Shown: positions 15,943 to 24,761, counted from the stretch's first letter. The stretch is DNA of 36,325 nt from Silicimonas sp. (GCA_013002465.1 JABDJO010000051.1:1-36325), one strand, 5' to 3'. A program made the numbers and translations. Notes: a model not told the origin generated them from the letters alone.

Positions 15943-16406
15943 ACCCTATGATAGGGACTGCCTGCCAGAATTGAGGCTGCACGATACAGTTGTTCGGCCA
16001 GCATCACGCGTGCCAGCATGTGCGGCCAGACCATAGCTCCGAAACTGATCGCGAAATCAGCCTGATCGCGAATTGATCGGTCCAGCCCGTCTGCGCCCCC
16101 GATGACAAATGCAGCCTCGGGGCAGCCTTGATCACGCCAGGTTGCAAGCTGCTTGGCAAATTGCGGCGACGACAACATGCGTCCGCGCTCGTCCAGAACG
16201 ATCACGGGTTTGATGCCAACGGTCGCCTTGATCAGCAAAGTCGCCTCGGCAGGCTTTCCCGATTTCCTTGCTTCAACTTCCTGCAGCGTCACCGGGCCCA
16301 AGCCATGTGCCCGGCCGGTTTTGTCAAAACGTGAAAGATAGTCGTCGACCAGCGCGGCTTCCGGCCCTCTGCGAAGCCGACCGACAGCGGCGATTTTCAG
16401 GCGCAC
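15939..16406 (-). CDS. rlmH: 23S rRNA (pseudouridine(1915)-N3)-methyltransferase RlmH
   Basis: A SPOUT-class methyltransferase that methylates N3 of pseudouridine 1915 in helix 69 of 23S rRNA on assembled 70S ribosomes, using S-adenosylmethionine. The length of 155 aa is typical. Signature segments are KIAAVGRLRRGPEAALVDDY, VIVLDERGRMLSSPQFA, the knot FVIGGADGLD, and the C-terminal MLAEQLYRAASILAGSPYH. It follows rsfS by ten bases on the same strand, the usual rsfS-rlmH order. The 3' end overlaps the stop of the receiver-like gene tail to tail (CTAA). Confidence 0.97.
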   Translation of the reverse strand: MRLKIAAVGRLRRGPEAALVDDYLSRFDKTGRAHGLGPVTLQEVEARKSGKPAEATLLIKATVGIKPVIVLDERGRMLSSPQFAKQLATWRDQGCPEAAFVIGGADGLDRSIRDQADFAISFGAMVWPHMLARVMLAEQLYRAASILAGSPYHRV

Positions 16407-16416
16407 GGGCGGCGGT

Positions 16417-16785
16417 TCAGCTTTGCGAGGCCGTAGCCTCGCCCGGGGTCAGCCACATCTTTTCAAGCTGATAGAAATCGCGCACTTCGGGGCGGAAGAC
16501 GTGGACAATGATATCGCCGACGTCGATCAGCACCCAGTCACCGGCGCTTTTGCCCTCGACCTTGGACAATCGTCCGTGATCCTGCTTTAGCTTGTCGACC
16601 AGATGTTCGGAAATCGCGCCGACCTGACGGGACGATCGACCAGAGGCGATTACCATCCAGTCCGCCATTTCGCTCTTGCCGCGCAGATCTATTTTCACGA
16701 TCTCTTCGGCTTTGCTGTCTTCAAGTGATGTCAGGATTACGCCTAGCAGTTCATCGACCGCGAGGGGCGTGGCATTGCCGGTCAT
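16417..16785 (-). CDS. rsfS: Ribosome silencing factor RsfS
   Basis: Binds ribosomal protein uL14 and blocks joining of the subunits in stationary phase or starvation. The 122-aa protein has the family core: LEDSKAEEIVKIDLRGKS, ADWMVIASGRSSRQV, KVEGKSAGDWVLIDVGD and IVHVFRPEVRDFYQLEKMW. The ATG has GGAG five bases upstream. A 21-codon reading frame with a strong AAGGAGG site ends in an ATGA overlap with this start (16847-16782), and a possible promoter lies at 16927-16899. The gene is cotranscribed with rlmH. Confidence 0.96.
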   Translation of the reverse strand: MTGNATPLAVDELLGVILTSLEDSKAEEIVKIDLRGKSEMADWMVIASGRSSRQVGAISEHLVDKLKQDHGRLSKVEGKSAGDWVLIDVGDIIVHVFRPEVRDFYQLEKMWLTPGEATASQS

Positions 16786-16898
16786 TGGCGCTCCGGCGTT
16801 CTCGGCGGCCTTGCCACGGGCCGCGTCTTGGACGTGAGACAGGACATTGTCCTCCTTGGTTGCGCACCGAACACTGGCTTCGGCGCTTGCCTAATCAA

Positions 16899-16927
16899 AA
16901 TGTAGCAACTCTGGAGAGCGATTCCAA
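16899..16927 (-). promoter_or_regulatory. Possible sigma70-type promoter for rsfS-rlmH
   Basis: On the minus strand, TTGGAA (16927-16922) is followed after 17 bases by TACATT (16904-16899); each hexamer matches the consensus at four positions. It lies 114 bases upstream of the rsfS start in the 249-base gap after tamB. The spacing is ideal but the hexamers are only moderate. Confidence 0.4.
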
Positions 16928-17034
16928 GATTTCGAGGGGGTTGCGATGTCAGCTTTTTTGCGAATGTGCGGTGTAGGCAAAAAATGGCGTAGGATATTGA
17001 AATCTAAAAGAAATCAATCTCATGATTGCGAGAA

Positions 17035-20000
17035 CTAGTAATCTCGCTCGAAGAAAATGCCGATGCTGGTGTCACCGTCGTTGCCCACGCCGCCCTTTAC
17101 GGTCACCGAGGGCGACAGGTCCAGGTTCAGGTTCAGGCGGGTTTCCCCAGCGCTGTCTATTGTCACATCAGTGTATACATTCTCGCTCAGATAGGCCCCT
17201 GCACGCACGGCGGTATTGCCGTCTTCACTGGTTGTGACGTCCAGATCCGCAAGCCCGGTGCCAGACCGAATCTTGCCAACGACACCTTCGCCCCCGCGTC
17301 CGGCAAGTGTGCGAACTGCAAGCGCGAGGCGCGCGGCCTGAAGGGGGCTGAGGGTTTCCAGCCCGCGCCCGAAGATCAGGCGGGCAAGGACTTCTTCCTG
17401 CGGCAGATCAGGGTCGGAAGAAAAGGTAATGTCCGGGTTTCCGGCAGGGCCGATGACGGACACGATTACGAGGTATTCGTCGGCCTGGGTCGAAGCGCGC
17501 AGATCAATCCAGGGATCGAAACTGCCTTGCATTGTTATCCGTGCGCGATCCAGTTCCAACCTGCGGCCAAGGATATCAAGACGCCCGCGGATCAATTCGA
17601 ACCCGCCTTCGGGAACGACATCCGCCGTCGTTCCGGCCAGCCGCAAAGCGCCGCCAAACTCGCTGTCCAACCCCCGTCCACGGACAAAAATCCGGTTCGG
17701 CGCGCTGATCGTCAGGTCAAGCGGGAAGGCGGGACCGCCACCCGCGCCGTTCGACTGCCCGATTAACCCGGCACGACGGCGTGTACCACGCACCGGCGGT
17801 GGTTCGTTCAGATGTACGATTTCGGGGATCGCGTTTGCCCCGCCCAGCCCGGAAGACGGGATGCGCACTTCGGTTTCGCCAAGGGTCAGATTGCCTGCAA
17901 TGCGCGCACCCTGGTCCAAGGGGCCGTCAACGGTGATCGTCCCGCTGACATCGGTTTGAAATAGCCGAGGATCCGACAAGGCGGCCTGGCGAAGTGTCAG
18001 GGCCAACTGGGCGGGATAGGGCGCGGTCAGGGATAGTGGCCCGGCTAACGAAAATCGCCCGCCATCCTGAACAGCGCCGTCAATGGCAAGCTCGGCCCGC
18101 CCGCCGGACAAATCGACTGCGATATCGACATCGTTCAAGGCAATTCCGGGCTCGGGCGCGGTGATCCGCGCCCCCGGGGCCGAGATGCGCCCGCTCAGGC
18201 TGGACAGGGCAATCGGTCCGGACAGGCGCAAATCGAAATCCGAACGTCCTGCGATTGTGTTTGGAACGATGAAGCGATTGGCCAGGGCAAGCGGGGCTTG
18301 ACCATTCAGATCAAGCTCTGCGGTGCTAAAATCCGACTGCGCTGTTCCCTGAACGCTTGTCCTCGATCCACCAGGACCCTCGGCCTGGAGCGCAATATTC
18401 ATGGTGGATTGGCCTGTTTCCTCGATCGTGCCCATGACCGCCAGTGGTCCGGGAAATCCGGCAGCGAAATCTGCAAGATTCCTCAGACGCGCGGCAAGTT
18501 CGATCCGGCTGGCACCTTGGGCAATCCGTCCCTGGGCCGTTGCAGTCATCGCTCCGGTATTAACGCTTAGGTCTGAAATCTGCGCCGATTTGGCCGACCC
18601 AAGTGCCCTCAGCCGCGCGGTCAGGTCACCGGCTAGAAGCGTGTTCAGATCACTGGATCCAGTCGAAAGACCGGTGCCTTCCACATCGACAGCCAGATCG
18701 AAATCGTCGAATTCGGCGTCGGTTTGCCCTTCAAGAGTGACTTTGATCGCGCCGCCAAGGGGTTGATCGGCGATCTCTGAAAGCTTGGCCAGATCGGGCA
18801 CTTCAGCGGTTGCCCGACCTGCAAAACGGGGGATTGCGTAAACCCCGGACAACCGTCCATTGGCCGTGATTGTCGCCTCGGTCCCCGCGAGGTTGGCGTC
18901 AATTGACCAGTTCCGTCCATCGTCCTCTTGCCCATTCAGATCAAGTCGGATCGGGCCCGTTAGCCCATCCAGCAAAAGCGATGCGTCCGAGATTAGGCCG
19001 CGCAGGCCAAACTCGGATCCGCCGGACGTTAGCGTGGCATTGCCGGTCAGGCTGGCCTCTTGACTTTCCAGTCTGGACAGAACCGCATTGATGCCCGTGG
19101 CATCTCGTCTGACATGGAAATCCAGGGAAGACACGCCTTTCAGCACCGCGTCTGCGCGCGGATCATCAAGTGAGATGTCCCGACCTTCGCCCTTGGCGGC
19201 AATGTCGAATGTTCCGGCCAGTGGTGCAGCATCGAACGTGACGTCAACATCGACGGCCCCGCCAAGCCTTCGGTCCGCAAGGGCGGAGTAAGGTGTCAGG
19301 TCGCCGATGCTGGCGTTGACGCCACCGGTCAAGCTGGGTCCCTCGTCGGAAAAAGCAACCTCGGCCGTGCCGGTCAGCGTCGTTGGCCCACCCTCAAGCA
19401 TGAGGCTTTGCAGTCGCAGCGGCTGGCCGTCGATCCAGTCGATCCGTGCCGTTCCCTTGATGTCATCCCCCAGGGCTTCTGCAACCTTCGGGGCGCCGAA
19501 CTCTGGCGATGCCGCTTCGAAATCAAGGTTGGCCGTTATCTGCTTGGTGCCTTGGGTCACGATCTGCCCCGCACCCTCCAAAGTCAGCGACCGGGCAGAA
19601 AAGTCCGGGCGCACAAGGTGCGCTATTTCAAACCGGCCGGTCCAGTCGTCGCCGGTTTCGGCGTCAAAACCAAGTGACAGATCAATACGGTCCACCTGCG
19701 TCACTTCTCCGGGAAGAGGCAGGGTCACGGGTTGACCATCGACCGCGGCAATTTTTCCCAAAAGCCGAAAGTTGCGCGGCAGACCATCGGTCCCGATCCT
19801 GCCCGAACCGTCAAGCGCCAGGACCCTGGACTGGAGCGAGAGACGGTCGATGGTCAGCTCCCCGTCGCTTTGCAACAGGATGTCCGCATCAAGGTCGATC
19901 TGCTCGCCGAAAAACGGGCGATAATCGGGGGCAAAGACCGGGGCAATATCGCCGCTGATGTCGGTCGTGTAGCGGCGGCCATCGGTCGACTTGGTCGTTG

Positions 20001-20811
20001 TGATTTCGCCAGCCAGACGTTCCGAACCATCCGTGGCCAATCTGACCGATGCGGCGAATTCATCGAGAGGTGCATCTCCGGTGATCTGAAAGTCTACGGA
20101 AGGGCGATCCGGTAAATCCAGAAGATTTGCCAGCACACCGTCGGGCTCTTCGGTGACAGAGAGATCAAGCGCCAGGTTGGTCGAAGTGTTCGAATAGGTG
20201 CCATCCAGGGCGAAATTGCCGCGTCCGTCCAGCCGCACGATATCCAGTTGCGCGGTGCCTTCGCCGTCTGCAAGATTTATTGCGCCGGTTACAGAGGCTT
20301 CGATCTCGGCCCCGATGATCGGTTCGCCCACAAACACGCGGTCAGCCGCCAGTTTGGCGATGTTGATGCTGACCGGCAGTTCGGGAAGGTTGAACCCGGA
20401 GGCTTCAGGAGTTGGTGCGGTGTCGTCCGAGGCAAGCGGGCCACGGGGCAAGAGAACCTCGGCGGCGGTGATCTCGGCAACCTCGACCTGGCCCCGAAGC
20501 AATGCGCCTCGATTCCAGTCAAGCACGGCGTCCGTGACGGTCAGCCAAACGCCATCGCCGTCGGAAATTGTCAGGCTATCCATCGTGGCACGCCCGCTCA
20601 GCGCGCCCTCGAACCCGTCGATGACCACGGTGCGACCGGCGTCCGACAACTGATCTTCGATCAACTGCTCAAGAAAGCCGCCTTGATCTTCGTTGTTGTC
20701 GGCATTGTCGGTTCTGAACAGGCGATCAAAAAAGCCCGGGTTGTCGTCCTGAACCTGGGCGACTGCTGTGGTGGCAAATCCGACAAGGATCAGTGACCAG
20801 ATCAATCGCAT
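17035..20811 (-). CDS. tamB: Translocation and assembly module protein TamB (DUF490)
   Basis: The inner-membrane/periplasmic partner of TamA, an AsmA-like bridge protein linked to outer-membrane protein insertion and lipid transport. The 1258-aa protein begins with a hydrophobic segment (MRLIWSLILVGFATTAVAQ). This looks like a cleavable signal (AVA-Q) rather than the usual uncleaved anchor. A long repetitive beta-strand body follows, with recurrent G-x-A and D-x-x-L patterns and many short beta-helix-like repeats. The conserved DUF490 C terminus covers roughly the last 350 residues: ISAPNRIFVRGRGLDSEFGG, GRRLELDRARITMQG, ILARLIFGRGLETLSPLQAA, and the terminal GIFFERDY. Its ATG overlaps the tamA TGA by one base (TGATG), so it is coupled to tamA. 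Confidence 0.93.
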   Translation of the reverse strand: MRLIWSLILVGFATTAVAQVQDDNPGFFDRLFRTDNADNNEDQGGFLEQLIEDQLSDAGRTVVIDGFEGALSGRATMDSLTISDGDGVWLTVTDAVLDWNRGALLRGQVEVAEITAAEVLLPRGPLASDDTAPTPEASGFNLPELPVSINIAKLAADRVFVGEPIIGAEIEASVTGAINLADGEGTAQLDIVRLDGRGNFALDGTYSNTSTNLALDLSVTEEPDGVLANLLDLPDRPSVDFQITGDAPLDEFAASVRLATDGSERLAGEITTTKSTDGRRYTTDISGDIAPVFAPDYRPFFGEQIDLDADILLQSDGELTIDRLSLQSRVLALDGSGRIGTDGLPRNFRLLGKIAAVDGQPVTLPLPGEVTQVDRIDLSLGFDAETGDDWTGRFEIAHLVRPDFSARSLTLEGAGQIVTQGTKQITANLDFEAASPEFGAPKVAEALGDDIKGTARIDWIDGQPLRLQSLMLEGGPTTLTGTAEVAFSDEGPSLTGGVNASIGDLTPYSALADRRLGGAVDVDVTFDAAPLAGTFDIAAKGEGRDISLDDPRADAVLKGVSSLDFHVRRDATGINAVLSRLESQEASLTGNATLTSGGSEFGLRGLISDASLLLDGLTGPIRLDLNGQEDDGRNWSIDANLAGTEATITANGRLSGVYAIPRFAGRATAEVPDLAKLSEIADQPLGGAIKVTLEGQTDAEFDDFDLAVDVEGTGLSTGSSDLNTLLAGDLTARLRALGSAKSAQISDLSVNTGAMTATAQGRIAQGASRIELAARLRNLADFAAGFPGPLAVMGTIEETGQSTMNIALQAEGPGGSRTSVQGTAQSDFSTAELDLNGQAPLALANRFIVPNTIAGRSDFDLRLSGPIALSSLSGRISAPGARITAPEPGIALNDVDIAVDLSGGRAELAIDGAVQDGGRFSLAGPLSLTAPYPAQLALTLRQAALSDPRLFQTDVSGTITVDGPLDQGARIAGNLTLGETEVRIPSSGLGGANAIPEIVHLNEPPPVRGTRRRAGLIGQSNGAGGGPAFPLDLTISAPNRIFVRGRGLDSEFGGALRLAGTTADVVPEGGFELIRGRLDILGRRLELDRARITMQGSFDPWIDLRASTQADEYLVIVSVIGPAGNPDITFSSDPDLPQEEVLARLIFGRGLETLSPLQAARLALAVRTLAGRGGEGVVGKIRSGTGLADLDVTTSEDGNTAVRAGAYLSENVYTDVTIDSAGETRLNLNLDLSPSVTVKGGVGNDGDTSIGIFFERDY

Positions 20812-22589
20812 CAGAACGCCTGCCCGATGCCGATGTAGACATAGAAATCGGACGCGGAAGTGTCGCCCGAGACAGGGGTCGCAAGATCAAGCCGTATCGG
20901 GCCAATCCCTGTGTTGTAGCGGACCCCGAGGCCCGCTCCGGCATGGCTGTCGCCCGTGAAGTCGGGGAAACTCTCGCTGCCGACATACCCCCAGTCGGCA
21001 AATGCCACCAATTGGATGTTGTCCGAAATACCCGCACGAAGTTCTCCGGACAGCGCCAAAAGGCTGCGTCCGCCAGTTGTAAGGCCACCCTGCTCAACGC
21101 CAAGCGACTGGTAATCCTGCCCGCGCACGGATCCACCGCCCCCAGAATAGAACCGATAGAATGCGGGGCTTTCCACCAGGGAAGGGCCGAACAGCGCGCC
21201 AAGCTGCATGCGGCCGGCAAAGGTCAGGTTTCCGGCCGTTCGATAGGCCCGCGCGTCAAATTCCAACTGTGCGCCGTCCGAGGTTCCCGAAAGACCGGCG
21301 AAAGGGGTTGTCGTCAGATCAAGGAAATAGCCTTCGGTCGGGTTCAACGCATTGTCCCGCCGATCCAGAACCGCACCCAATGGCAAGGTCAAAAGCTCGA
21401 AGGTTTCCGGGCCGAACGCATCGGTGGTCTCTGAATAGAGATACCCGATGCCGCCTTCGACGGTCAGATCCTCGGCGGCATAGCGCGTGAAACCAAGCGT
21501 GAACTCGCCGGTGTCAGATGTGAAATCCGGTTCGTCCAGCATTTCCACCTGGAACTCGGCAAAAAAGTCCGTGTCGGCCTTGGGGGTCGCGGGGCGTTCG
21601 TATCGGGCACCAAACTGGTAATCCGTGCCACCCGTTTCGCCACCAAGTCCGGAGATGTCGCCATCCACACGAAACCTTTCGGCCCCGCCCAGAAAGTTCC
21701 GGTGCAACCAGAAAGCAGACAAGGTGGCGCCCTCGACGGTACTGTACTCAGCCCCGAAGCCGAACCGGCGCGGGGTTTGCTCAACAACCCCGATAGACAG
21801 TGGCAAGGTGTTGTCGGGTCCGATTGTCTCGGCTTCGGCAACTGACACCGAACTGAAACTTCCAGTGCGCCGCAATCGACGCTCGGCCTGTTCGATTTCC
21901 TTTGGATCAAATGTGCGGCCTTCCTCCAGGCCGGCGATCTTCAGGACACGTGCGGTTCGGACATCTTCATTTCCCGCAACGGATATATCGCCGAAAGTCA
22001 GCCTGGGGCCCGGATCAAGGCGCAGGCGTGCGTCCAACTGGTTGGCCCCGTGGCGTGCGGTTATTTGCTGATCGGCAATGCGCGCCTTGGCGTGTCCTTG
22101 ATCTCGCCAGGCACTGATCGATTGTTCCGCCGCAACGGCAATCGTGCCAGTCCGGGCCGGAGCGGTTCGGCGAAAGCCTTCGGGCAAAACGGTGCCGGCG
22201 GCCAGTGGACCGGCAAAGGCGGTTCCAAAACGATAAAGCGGTCCGGGCTGTATGCGAATGCGAATCTCGCGGATGGTCTTCGGGGCGGAAAAACCGGGGA
22301 TCGCGGCGGCTTCGCGACCGTCGATCCGGATGGTGATAATCCCACCATAGCGCGCATTCGCATAAAGCACGCCAAGCAATCGTTCATAGTCAGCCTGGGC
22401 AGCGGCTAGTAGGGGTTGCGACGCGGTTGTGCCTTCATTGCGGGCCTGCAAGACAAGCGACGCCGCCGCCAGTTCGTCGCGCAAATCGGCGCTGGCCCCA
22501 GGGGTTTCAAAAACCACACGAGTTTGTGCCGCTGCCGCAAACGACAGGGTCAGGGTCGTCAGAACTGTCAGCAGGATGACCCGAACCAT
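20811..22589 (-). CDS. tamA: Outer-membrane assembly factor TamA (BamA/Omp85 family)
   Basis: An outer-membrane beta-barrel of the Omp85 family with periplasmic POTRA domains. The 592-aa protein starts at the ATG of MVRVILLTVLTTLTLSFAAAA, a Sec signal. A frame reading 124 codons further upstream has no signal and runs into the sit control region, so I reject that start. The POTRA region includes GPRLTFGDISVAGNEDVRTA. The barrel shows FGFGAEYSTVEG, LHRNFLGGAERFRVDGD, the lid-loop motif GGGGSVRGQDYQSLG, and GLGVRYNTGIGPIRLDLA. The C terminus ends in Phe (YVYIGIGQAF), the beta-signal recognised by the BAM complex. GGGGAG lies about 12 bases before the ATG. It is cotranscribed with tamB. Confidence 0.94.
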   Translation of the reverse strand: MVRVILLTVLTTLTLSFAAAAQTRVVFETPGASADLRDELAAASLVLQARNEGTTASQPLLAAAQADYERLLGVLYANARYGGIITIRIDGREAAAIPGFSAPKTIREIRIRIQPGPLYRFGTAFAGPLAAGTVLPEGFRRTAPARTGTIAVAAEQSISAWRDQGHAKARIADQQITARHGANQLDARLRLDPGPRLTFGDISVAGNEDVRTARVLKIAGLEEGRTFDPKEIEQAERRLRRTGSFSSVSVAEAETIGPDNTLPLSIGVVEQTPRRFGFGAEYSTVEGATLSAFWLHRNFLGGAERFRVDGDISGLGGETGGTDYQFGARYERPATPKADTDFFAEFQVEMLDEPDFTSDTGEFTLGFTRYAAEDLTVEGGIGYLYSETTDAFGPETFELLTLPLGAVLDRRDNALNPTEGYFLDLTTTPFAGLSGTSDGAQLEFDARAYRTAGNLTFAGRMQLGALFGPSLVESPAFYRFYSGGGGSVRGQDYQSLGVEQGGLTTGGRSLLALSGELRAGISDNIQLVAFADWGYVGSESFPDFTGDSHAGAGLGVRYNTGIGPIRLDLATPVSGDTSASDFYVYIGIGQAF

Positions 22590-22916
22590 GGGTACGACAT
22601 GCTCCCCTACACCGCCTATTAGGCTAGATATAGCCCGCCGCGTCCAAGCAACAGGGGCAAGGAAGTGTAGTTTGGTGCCAGTCAGGATATTGCCGCGCGG
22701 TTCGACAACGTTTGGTGCGTGTGGAAAGCAAAGCACTTTCAACTGCGATGCAAACAATTTGCCAAACGTAAAAGGGACACACCGACCCATCACTCGATAA
22801 AAACCGATCAATGCAGTGCGCAATCCAATAGCCACGCGGACATGTCTGCACTTTGGCCCCTCTTTTGGATTTGCGGTCAGGTCTCGCGATAGCCAAGGCT
22901 GAAAGCCCTTGACTTT

Positions 22917-22933
22917 TTGAGAATGGTTCGCAA
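22917..22933 (+). promoter_or_regulatory. Fur-family (Mur/Fur-type) box 1 upstream of sitA
   Basis: TTGAGAATGGTTCGCAA is an imperfect 17-base palindrome of the form TTGnGAA-n3-TTCnCAA, the shape of a 7-1-7 Fur-superfamily box. It lies just after TTGACT (22909-22914), so a bound regulator would block the -10 region. Together with box 2 it forms an 18-base inverted repeat with two mismatches. Confidence 0.65.
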
Positions 22934-22944
22934 GTATGCTGCGA

Positions 22945-22961
22945 TTGCGAATTATTCTCAA
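22945..22961 (+). promoter_or_regulatory. Fur-family (Mur/Fur-type) box 2 upstream of sitA
   Basis: TTGCGAATTATTCTCAA is a near-perfect 17-base palindrome (one mismatched pair), centred 28 bases from box 1 and ending 19 bases before the sitA ATG. In Rhodobacterales a Fur-family manganese regulator (Mur) is expected at sit operons; which family member binds here is inference. Confidence 0.7.
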
Positions 22962-22980
22962 ACCAGGACTGCATCAGGGC

Positions 22981-23952
22981 ATGTTGAACAGACGTACAGT
23001 TTTGAAAGGCATCGGCGGCGGCGTACTTGCCGTAAGTGTACCGGTGACCCCAGTGCTTGCGGCGGATGGGCGCGTCTCTGTGGTGGCGACGACCGGCATG
23101 ATTGCCGACACCGTGCGGCAGGTCGGTGGTGATCTGGTTGCCGTCAAGGCCCTGATGGGCCCAGGGGTGGACCCCCATGCCTATCGCCAGACGCGCACGG
23201 ACATCGTGGCGATGGCCAAGGCTGACCTGGTGCTTTGGAACGGTTTGTTTCTGGAAGCCCAGATGGAAGATGTGCTGGGCGATCTGGCGCGCCGCACACA
23301 AGTCGAAGCCGTTGCGGAACACGTTCCTGCCGACAACCGTATTGCCCACGACAGCTATACTGATCGTTTTGATCCCCACGTCTGGATGGATCCGGCCCTT
23401 TGGAAAATCGTTGTCCTTGCCGTCAGTGACGCCTTGGTGGCGGTCGCGCCTCAACACAAGTCACTGTTCAGCGAAAACGCCGACAGAATGCTGGCCGACC
23501 TGGATAATCTGATTGCCTATAGTTCGAACGTGCTGGCCACTGTGCCAGAGGGCGCACGGGTTCTTGTCACGGCCCATGACGCATTCAACTATTTCGGGCG
23601 TGCCTTTGGATTTGAGGTGATCGGCATTCAAGGTATCTCGACCGAAAGCGAGGCGGGATTGAACCGCATGACCGAACTTGTCGACGTTCTTGTCGACCGC
23701 AAGATCAGCGCTGTCTTCGTAGAAAGCTCGGTCTCGGATCGGTCGGTTCGCGCGCTGATCGAGGGTGCGGCGGCACAAGATTGGAACGTGCGGGTCGGTG
23801 GCGAATTGTTCTCGGATGCCATGGGCGCGCCGGGTACCTACGAAGGCACCTATATCGGCATGATTGATCACAACGTAACCGTGATCGCTGCGGGTCTGGG
23901 CGGAACCGTGCCAGATCGCGGTATGAACGGAAAACTGAGCGTGGGAAGTTGA
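22981..23952 (+). CDS. sitA: Metal ABC transporter substrate-binding protein, Tat-like signal
   Basis: A periplasmic cluster A-I (TroA/MntC/SitA) metal-binding protein for Mn2+, Fe2+ or Zn2+, 323 aa. The N terminus MLNRRTVLKGIGGGVLA resembles a twin-arginine signal (NRRTVLK) followed by a weakly hydrophobic stretch and cleavage near VLAA. Ligand positions are in GVDPHAYRQTRTD (His), FDPHVWMDP (His), VFVESSVSDRS (Glu) and GMIDHNV (Asp), the His-His-Glu-Asp set of the family. There is no His-rich loop of the ZnuA type, which favours Mn or Fe. The start is chosen at the signal; an in-frame ATG at 22936 lies inside the operator. It is the first gene of sitABCD, with two bases to sitB. Confidence 0.9.
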   Translation: MLNRRTVLKGIGGGVLAVSVPVTPVLAADGRVSVVATTGMIADTVRQVGGDLVAVKALMGPGVDPHAYRQTRTDIVAMAKADLVLWNGLFLEAQMEDVLGDLARRTQVEAVAEHVPADNRIAHDSYTDRFDPHVWMDPALWKIVVLAVSDALVAVAPQHKSLFSENADRMLADLDNLIAYSSNVLATVPEGARVLVTAHDAFNYFGRAFGFEVIGIQGISTESEAGLNRMTELVDVLVDRKISAVFVESSVSDRSVRALIEGAAAQDWNVRVGGELFSDAMGAPGTYEGTYIGMIDHNVTVIAAGLGGTVPDRGMNGKLSVGS

Positions 23953-23954
23953 CG

Positions 23955-24761
23955 ATGGCCGAACAACACCTGACTGACATTGACGCCCTGGCTGCACGCG
24001 AACAGGAAATCGCCCAAAGCCCCTTCGCCATTCGTGGCCTGACGGTGTTTTACGATCAGAAGCCCGCCGTCTTCTCTGTCGACGCCACCTTCCGCCCCGG
24101 AAAGCTGACCGCGATTATCGGCCCGAACGGTGCTGGCAAGTCGACATTGCTGAAAGCCGCGCTTGGGGTGGTGAAACCGCTTGCAGGGTCGGCGACGGTC
24201 TTTGGCGCTCCCATGATCGAAACGCGCGATCGCGTGGCCTATGTGCCGCAGCGCGCAAGCGTCGATTGGGAGTTTCCGGCGCGGGTATTTGATGTGGTTG
24301 GCATGGGGCTTTACCGCGGCCTGGGTCTTCTTGGCCGGTTTACCGGGACACATCGCAGCAAGGTGATCGACTGCCTGAAGCGTGTGGGCATGGAGGATTT
24401 CGCCATGCGCCAGATCGGCCAATTGTCGGGCGGACAGCAACAGCGCGTGTTTCTGGCGCGCGCACTTGCACAGGATGCCGAACTTTACTTGCTGGACGAA
24501 CCATTTGCCGGCGTCGATGCGGCCACCGAGCGGGCGATCATCGAAGTTCTGAAAGATCTCCGAAACGCAGGCAAGACCGTGGTCGCCGTTCACCATGATC
24601 TGTCCACTGTCAGGGATTATTTCGACGACGTCCTGATACTCAACGTGCGCAAGGTCAGCGAAGGCACCGTGGATCAGGCCTTTACGGCCGAGGCATTGGA
24701 CAGGGCTTATGGCGGGCGACTTGCGACTGCCGAGATCGACCGACTGCCGGTGACGGGCTAG
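23955..24761 (+). CDS. sitB: Metal ABC transporter ATP-binding protein
   Basis: The ATPase of the metal importer, 268 aa. Walker A is GPNGAGKST, the Q-loop lies in AYVPQRASVDWEFP (a segment typical of Mn/Zn transporters), the signature is LSGGQQQR, Walker B is LYLLDEPFAGVD, and the switch His is in VAVHHDLSTV. A 27-residue N-terminal lead (LTDIDALAAREQEIAQ) precedes the nucleotide-binding fold. The ATG is two bases after the sitA stop, within one transcription unit, and sitC follows after four bases. Confidence 0.94.
   Translation: MAEQHLTDIDALAAREQEIAQSPFAIRGLTVFYDQKPAVFSVDATFRPGKLTAIIGPNGAGKSTLLKAALGVVKPLAGSATVFGAPMIETRDRVAYVPQRASVDWEFPARVFDVVGMGLYRGLGLLGRFTGTHRSKVIDCLKRVGMEDFAMRQIGQLSGGQQQRVFLARALAQDAELYLLDEPFAGVDAATERAIIEVLKDLRNAGKTVVAVHHDLSTVRDYFDDVLILNVRKVSEGTVDQAFTAEALDRAYGGRLATAEIDRLPVTG

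Larger units (their letters stand above)
22590..22980. other. 391-base divergent intergenic region, tamA/sitA
   Basis: The right-hand 65 bases hold two Fur-family boxes and the likely sitA promoter (TTGACT at 22909-22914, with the -10 region falling inside the first box). The tamA side has a small GGCTA-TATC-TAGCC inverted repeat (22622-22635) that could be promoter-associated. I see no gene, RNA motif or repeat in the middle 250 bases; open frames there lack ribosome sites and protein-like composition. Confidence 0.6.

Noticed and set aside
22590..22961. A 124-residue N-terminal extension of TamA
   Set aside because: The extended start would lie in the sitA operator; the ATG at 22589 gives a proper signal peptide and has a ribosome site.
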